Below are positions 60,052-64,000 of a DNA stretch of 64,000 nt, one piece after another. Made by a program: the position numbers and the translations under genes. This DNA is from Clavibacter michiganensis subsp. tessellarius (GTDB lineage Bacteria; Actinomycetota; Actinomycetes; Actinomycetales; Microbacteriaceae): the NCBI RefSeq assembly GCF_021922985.1, contig NZ_CP040788.1, forward strand, positions 310,001 to 374,000, written 5' to 3'. Each line of letters starts with the position of its first letter. Position 1 is the first letter of the stretch. The notes under the pieces were generated by a model. The model made no database searches. It was given only the letters and a program-made list of their open reading frames with translations, and had not been told where the DNA came from.

Positions 60052-60699
60052 TCAGCCCTGCTGCGCCCGGATGAAGCGCTCGACCGCGGGCAGCAGGTCG
60101 CCGTCCCCGCGCACGTGGTGGCCGGTGATGCCGAGCCCGCGCGCGGACTCCACGTTGTCGATCCGGTCGTCTGCGAAGAAGGTGCGCGTCGCTGGCTGCG
60201 CGTAGGCGGCGAGCACGCCGCGGAACACGGCCGGATCGGGCTTCCGCGCGCCGTAGCCGCTCGAGGTCCGCAGGTGCTCGAGGCCGAACAGCGGCACGAG
60301 CTCGGGCGCGAGCGTCGGGAGGTGCCGGGCGGCGAGGGCGTTGTTGTTGGTGAGCAGCGTGATCCGCCCGGCCTCCCGCGCCCGCGCCACGGCCTCGAGC
60401 GCCTGCGGCCGCACCGTCATGGACGCGCGGCGGCGGCGCACCCACTCGTCCTCGTCGAGCTCGACGCCCACCGCGGCGCAGAACGCGGGCAGGTAGGAGT
60501 CGGCGTCGAACCGCCCCGCCTCGGCCGCCCACTCGCCGTCGTCGTTGTACCAGCGGCGGCGGAGCTCCGCGATGTCGTGGCCCGTCGCCGCCGTGATCCG
60601 GTCGGCCGGCCCCCGCCAGTCGTGGTCATAGAGCACGTCGTCCCTGTCGAACACGAACAGGAGCCCGGCGGCGGGCGAGGGGGAGGGCGCGGAGGTCAT
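60052..60699 (-). CDS. HAD-superfamily hydrolase
   Basis: A 215-residue phosphatase-like protein. Motif I is LFVFDRDDVLYD (catalytic Asp, DxD), motif II ITLLTNNNALAARH, motif III Lys in GARKPDPAVFRG, motif IV TFFADDRIDNVESA. The helical cap between motifs I and II is of the C1 type. The substrate is unknown; layout resembles haloacid dehalogenase/phosphoglycolate-phosphatase-like enzymes. CATACT lies 7 nt before the ATG. Sits on the opposite strand inside the core gene run. Confidence 0.9.
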   Translation of the reverse strand: MTSAPSPSPAAGLLFVFDRDDVLYDHDWRGPADRITAATGHDIAELRRRWYNDDGEWAAEAGRFDADSYLPAFCAAVGVELDEDEWVRRRRASMTVRPQALEAVARAREAGRITLLTNNNALAARHLPTLAPELVPLFGLEHLRTSSGYGARKPDPAVFRGVLAAYAQPATRTFFADDRIDNVESARGLGITGHHVRGDGDLLPAVERFIRAQQG

Positions 60700-60706
60700 C
60701 CGCCCC

Positions 60707-60712
60707 AGTATG
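60707..60712 (-). promoter_or_regulatory. -10 box of leaderless promoter (HAD gene)
   Basis: CATACT on the minus strand, 7 nt before the ATG at 60699. Confidence 0.5.
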
Positions 60713-60826
60713 CGGCCGGTCCGGTCGCGCGGATCCTCCCGGGCCGTCGGCGCCGACTCGCGGACCCGCGTGCGACGGGTGCCGCCACGCGGATCCTCCG
60801 CTCAGGGCCGCGGGCGCGCGCTCGGC

Positions 60827-60832
60827 TACGAT
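60827..60832 (+). promoter_or_regulatory. -10 box upstream of tsaC
   Basis: TACGAT, 10 nt before the ATG at 60843. It overlaps an in-frame ATG at 60831, which therefore cannot be the start on this transcript. Confidence 0.5.
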
Positions 60833-60842
60833 GAGCGACGAC

Positions 60843-61805
60843 ATGGCGCGCATCTACGACTGCTCAGTCGACACCGACCTCCTCACCGGCATGAGACTCG
60901 CCCGACAGGCGGTGGGCCGCGGCGAGGTCGTCGTCATCCCCACGGACACGGTCTACGGCATCGCCGCCGACGCCTTCAACCCGGACGCCGTCCAGCGCCT
61001 CCTCGACGCGAAGGGCCGCGGACGCGACGCGCCGCCGCCCGTCCTCATCCCCGGGCAGTCCACGCTCGACGCCCTCGCCGACTTCGTGCCCGACGTCGTC
61101 CGCCGCCTGGTCGACGAGTTCTGGCCCGGCGGCCTCACCGTGATCCTCGTGGCGCAGCCGTCGCTCGTGTGGGACCTCGGCGAGACGCGCGGCACCGTCG
61201 CGCTCCGCATGCCCGCGAACTCCGTCGCGCTCGAGCTCCTCGCGGAGACGGGCCCGCTCGCGGTGTCGTCCGCGAACAGGACCGGGCAGCCGGCGGCGGC
61301 GACCGCCCAGGAGGCCGTCGACCAGCTCGGCGCGAGCGTCGACGTCTTCCTCGACGGCGGCGCCGCCGGGGGAGCGGCCTCGACCATCGTCGACGCCTCG
61401 CGCGTCACGGAGGCGGGCGGCCGCGTCCGCATCGTCCGCGAGGGCGCCGTCACGCGCGCGCAGATCCAGCAGCTCATCGGCGACGAGCTCGAGCCCGTCG
61501 TCGCGGCCCCGAGCGAGCCGGCCGACGACGCGGGCGCCGCCGGCCCCGACGCCGCCGCCCCCGCGACCCCCGACGAGCCCGAGGCCCCGCGCGGCATCGC
61601 CAAGGGGGCCGAGCGCGACGCCCCCGCCGTGGATGCGCCGTCCTCGGTCGCCGCCGACGCGCCCTCCGCCGCCGACGCCCCGGCCGCCGACGACCCCTCC
61701 ACGTACCCGACCTTCGTCGAGCCCGCGGCCGAGCCGTCCGAGCCTGCCGCGACCGAGCCGTCGGCGTCCGAGCCCTCCGCGGATCCGCCCGCGCACCCCC
61801 GGTGA
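60843..61805 (+). CDS. tsaC: L-threonylcarbamoyladenylate synthase with disordered C-terminal extension
   Basis: A 320-residue YrdC/Sua5-domain enzyme that activates threonine and bicarbonate with ATP for t6A tRNA modification. VIPTDTVYGIAADAFNPDAV, KGRGRDAPPPVLIP, FWPGGLTVIL, VALRMPANSVALELL and SSANRTGQPAA mark the YrdC domain (residues ~1-210). The last ~110 residues are Ala/Pro/Asp/Glu-rich low complexity, not a Sua5 domain. Start at 60843 rather than 60831 because the latter lies in the -10 box. The stop overlaps the next gene (GTGA). Confidence 0.93.
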   Translation: MARIYDCSVDTDLLTGMRLARQAVGRGEVVVIPTDTVYGIAADAFNPDAVQRLLDAKGRGRDAPPPVLIPGQSTLDALADFVPDVVRRLVDEFWPGGLTVILVAQPSLVWDLGETRGTVALRMPANSVALELLAETGPLAVSSANRTGQPAAATAQEAVDQLGASVDVFLDGGAAGGAASTIVDASRVTEAGGRVRIVREGAVTRAQIQQLIGDELEPVVAAPSEPADDAGAAGPDAAAPATPDEPEAPRGIAKGAERDAPAVDAPSSVAADAPSAADAPAADDPSTYPTFVEPAAEPSEPAATEPSASEPSADPPAHPR

Positions 61806-63121
61806 CCTACTACGCCGCCATGGCGGTCGTCTCCGCGGTCATCACGCTCGTGCTCTCGATGGTCGTGATGAAGCTCGGCTACCGCTTCAAGCTCTACCCG
61901 GCGATCCGCGCCCGCGACGTGCACACGCGCCCCACGCCCCGGCTCGGCGGCGTCGCCATGTTCGCGGGCATCCTCGTCGCGTTCGCGGTGGCCTCGCAGG
62001 TGAGCTGGTTCGGCCTCGTCTTCGACCGGCCCGGTCCCGTGATCGCGATCCTCGGCGCCGCGCTGATGATCGTCGTCATCGGCGTGCTCGACGACATCTA
62101 CGACCTCGACTGGATGATCAAGCTCGCCGGCCAGATCCTCGCCGCCGGCCTCCTCGCCTGGCAGGGCGTCGCCATCTCGTCGCTCCCCATCGGCGGCCTC
62201 ACGGTCGGCTCCTCGCAGATGTCGATCATGCTGACGATCTTCGCCATCGTCCTCGTCATGAACGCCGTCAACTTCATCGACGGCCTCGACGGCCTCGTCG
62301 CCGGCGTCGCGATCATCGCGAACGGCGCCTTCTTCCTCTACAGCTTCCTGCTCTCGGACACGGCCACCGGCCAGACCGAGCGGTTCAACCTCGCGTCGCT
62401 CATCAGCGCGATCCTCATCGGCGCCTGCCTCGGCTTCCTGCCCTTCAACTGGCACCCGGCGAAGCTCTTCATGGGCGACGCGGGCGCGCTGCTCGTCGGC
62501 CTCCTCATGGCCACGAGCGCCATCGCCGTCACGGGCGAGATCGACCCGAACCCGGAGACCTTCGGCCGCTCTCAGCTGCTGCCCGCGTTCCTGCCGATCC
62601 TGCTGCCGTTCGCGATCCTCATCGTGCCGCTGCTCGACTTCGCCCTCGCCGTCTTCCGCCGGCTCAAGGCCGGCAAGTCGCCCTTCAGCGCCGACCGCAA
62701 GCACCTCCACCACCGCCTGCTCGACATGGGCCACTCCCGCCTGCACGCCACGCTCATCTTCTACGCGTGGACGGGCGTCGTCTCCGCCGGCTGCCTCCTG
62801 ATGTTCGTCGTGCAGCCCTACGCCTGGGGCGTCGGCTTCATCGTCGTCGGCATGATCGCCTGCGCCGTGGTCACGCTCGCCCCGCTCAGCCGTCGCAAGC
62901 GCCTCGAGGCTGCCGCGCAGCTCGTCCCCGCCGACGCGGACTCCGACGACGCCGCGGCCTACGACCCGCTCGACGAGGCCGCGGGCGACCGCCCCCTCGC
63001 GCGCCTCACGGAGTCCGAGCTCCAGACCGTGGAGCGCGAGCACGCCGGTCTCGCGCACAGCTCCCCACCGACCCGACCCACCGACCTCCCGCACGCGGGG
63101 GACCACAAGGAGACCGCATGA
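61802..63121 (+). CDS. Undecaprenyl-phosphate N-acetylglucosaminyl/glycosyl-1-phosphate transferase (WecA-like)
   Basis: A 439-residue polytopic membrane enzyme (about 11 helices) of the WecA/MraY/TagO group, transferring sugar-1-phosphate from a UDP-sugar to undecaprenyl or decaprenyl phosphate for wall glycopolymers. Motifs: VHTRPTPRLGGVAMF, VIGVLDDIYDLDWMIKL (DDxxD), NAVNFIDGLDGLVAGV, KLFMGDAGALLVG and DRKHLHHRLLDMGHS. A ~70-residue hydrophilic C-terminal tail follows. In actinobacteria this gene sits between tsaC and the atp operon, as here. GTG start in a GTGA overlap; stop overlaps the next ATG. Confidence 0.94.
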   Translation: MTYYAAMAVVSAVITLVLSMVVMKLGYRFKLYPAIRARDVHTRPTPRLGGVAMFAGILVAFAVASQVSWFGLVFDRPGPVIAILGAALMIVVIGVLDDIYDLDWMIKLAGQILAAGLLAWQGVAISSLPIGGLTVGSSQMSIMLTIFAIVLVMNAVNFIDGLDGLVAGVAIIANGAFFLYSFLLSDTATGQTERFNLASLISAILIGACLGFLPFNWHPAKLFMGDAGALLVGLLMATSAIAVTGEIDPNPETFGRSQLLPAFLPILLPFAILIVPLLDFALAVFRRLKAGKSPFSADRKHLHHRLLDMGHSRLHATLIFYAWTGVVSAGCLLMFVVQPYAWGVGFIVVGMIACAVVTLAPLSRRKRLEAAAQLVPADADSDDAAAYDPLDEAAGDRPLARLTESELQTVEREHAGLAHSSPPTRPTDLPHAGDHKETA

Positions 63122-63588
63122 CCGACCACACGAGCGCCCCCGGGACGACCGGCCGCACGCCCGCGCAGGCCGTGTTCACCCGCATCCTCGTGGCGGGCGC
63201 CCTGCTGGCCCTCGCCATCGCCGTCGTCGGCGGCATCGTCGGCTTCGCGGTCGACGGCGGTCGCGGCGTCGTCAGCGCCGTCATCGGCAGCGCCATGGCG
63301 CTGGTGTTCCTCGGCATCACCGCCGGCAGCATCCTCTTCGCCCAGCGGTTCCAGGCCTCCGACAGCTACCCGCAGCTCTTCTTCGGCATCGTGCTGGGCG
63401 CCTGGGTCGTGAAATTCGGCGTGTTCCTCGCCATCACGCTGGCGCTCAAGGAGCAGCCCTGGATCAACCTCGTGGTGCTCTTCGTGACCATCGTGGTGGG
63501 CGTCATCGGGGCCCTCGTGATGGACGTCGTGGTCATCAGCCGCGCCCGCATGCCCTACGTGAGCGACGCGCAGCTGCCCCGCAGCTGA
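63118..63588 (+). CDS. AtpI-like membrane protein upstream of the ATP synthase operon
   Basis: 156 residues with four membrane helices (about 20-45, 50-72, 88-112 and 116-142). Position directly before atpB and size fit AtpI/Uncl-like proteins, which help assemble the c-ring; sequence identity to E. coli AtpI is not evident. ATGA overlap with the preceding transferase. A separate promoter for atpB follows, so this gene may be read mainly from tsaC. Confidence 0.75.
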   Translation: MTDHTSAPGTTGRTPAQAVFTRILVAGALLALAIAVVGGIVGFAVDGGRGVVSAVIGSAMALVFLGITAGSILFAQRFQASDSYPQLFFGIVLGAWVVKFGVFLAITLALKEQPWINLVVLFVTIVVGVIGALVMDVVVISRARMPYVSDAQLPRS

Positions 63589-63648
63589 TCCGCACGCGGG
63601 TGCCGGAGTCGTGTGCGACGCGATTAGTCAGGGCACCCTCATTGTTGG

Positions 63649-63654
63649 TAGTCT
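63649..63654 (+). promoter_or_regulatory. Putative -10 box of the atp operon
   Basis: TAGTCT within attgttggtagtctctctca, in the AT-richer 180-bp gap before atpB. The leader would be about 110 nt. Confidence 0.5.
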
Positions 63655-63771
63655 CTCTCAAGACGATTCCCGTCGGGCCGTGCCCAGAACCACCTCACGC
63701 CGGCGTCTTCTCACCCCATCCGTTCGTCGCCGCGAGAGCTCGCGCTCCACGCCCCGAAACAGGAGATAGCG

Positions 63772-64000
63772 CTGTTAGCCATCGCTGCACCACGCATCAT
63801 CACCCTCGCCGCTGAAGACTCGGGTGAGGGGTTCCACGCTCCCACCATCGGGGAGTTCTTCCCGCCGATCGCCTTCTTCGAGGGCACGGGCTTCGACCTG
63901 AACCGGATCATGCTGATCCGCCTCCTGGTCCTCGCGGTGCTCGTGGTCGTCTTCGTCCTCGGCACCCGGAAGCTCACGCTCGTCCCCGGCCGCGCGCAGA
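63772..64000 (+). CDS. atpB: ATP synthase F0 subunit a (3' end outside window), probable CTG start
   Basis: The frame reads (M)LAIAAPRIITLAAEDSGEGFHAPTI..., then FFPPIAFFEGTGFDLNRIMLIRLLVLAVLVVVFVLGTRK: the N-terminal region and first membrane helix of actinobacterial subunit a, the proton-channel component. 76 codons lie in the window. No ATG, GTG or TTG is found in frame near the expected N-terminus; a CTG at 63772 has AGGAG 6 nt upstream. Starting at the internal ATG 63910 would remove ~46 residues including the conserved FxPPIAF segment. The rest of the operon lies to the right. Confidence 0.85.
   Translation, partial: MLAIAAPRIITLAAEDSGEGFHAPTIGEFFPPIAFFEGTGFDLNRIMLIRLLVLAVLVVVFVLGTRKLTLVPGRAQ

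Noticed and set aside
61802..63121. mraY (peptidoglycan translocase)
   Set aside because: The HLHHRLLDMGHS motif and the position between tsaC and atp genes fit the WecA/TagO group; no mur genes are near.
1..64000. CRISPR array, rRNA, insertion sequence or toxin biosynthesis cluster
   Set aside because: No regularly spaced repeats, transposase motifs, rRNA signatures or modular synthase domains were seen on either strand.

Overview
The window is one contiguous, gene-dense piece of a very GC-rich (roughly 70 % or more) actinobacterial chromosome. Housekeeping gene order, protein sequences, two-codon Asp/Gly habits and TANNNT -10 boxes placed about 6 nt before start codons all point to Microbacteriaceae, most probably Clavibacter (a plant-associated genus). 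That assignment is from recognition, not from a search. There is no prophage, insertion sequence, CRISPR array or rRNA.

Layout. 1-6262: leuB (5'-truncated by the window), ilvE, a fumarylacetoacetase-fold hydrolase, a lipoprotein, gltX and a thioredoxin-reductase-like flavoprotein. 6353-7743: tRNA-Gln(CTG), a 2TM-GAF protein and a coupled 61-residue protein. 7762-14045: two tandem aldo/keto reductases, a divergent TetR/SDR pair with twin operators, a TerC-type metal exporter under a yybP-ykoY manganese riboswitch, a DUF3592-like protein and an MBL-fold hydrolase. 14214-19066: tRNA-Glu(CTC), an S51-like peptidase, ung, GNAT, a CPBP protease and an epimerase. 19175-21953: the ribulose-monophosphate pair hxlB-hxlA, divergent from an unusual kinase-like LuxR regulator. 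22082-30794: a cell-wall anchored 5'-nucleotidase, an amidase, a TauE permease, an iron-box controlled siderophore-interacting protein with a standalone partner domain, and a coupled operon of Lpd-like oxidoreductase, HExxH protein and SDR. 30852-37643: enoyl-CoA hydratase, arginase-fold protein, F420/NADP reductase, PspA, a TPM protein, a 2'-5' RNA ligase coupled to an Rv0909-like protein, and tRNA-Arg(CCG).

38138-45856 holds a PdxH-like oxidase, a glutamine-amidotransferase-type hydrolase and a LacI-controlled catabolic operon (asparaginase, HpPgdA-type deacetylase-fold hydrolase, MFS carrier, two SDRs). I regard this operon as the best candidate for an undescribed pathway. 45912-47414 carries a transglutaminase and a lipoprotein. 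47608-64000 is the conserved core run argS, DUF2993, lysA-hom-thrC-thrB (aspartate-family amino acids), rho, prfA, prmC, tsaC, wecA-type transferase, atpI-like and the start of atpB, with a HAD hydrolase on the other strand.

Two genome-wide habits stand out. The palindrome GGATCC is far more frequent than base composition predicts, and many genes have a -10 hexamer exactly 6-7 nt before the start codon, implying leaderless mRNAs. Stop/start overlaps of the form ATGA or GTGA couple most operon genes, and two genes appear to start at CTG.
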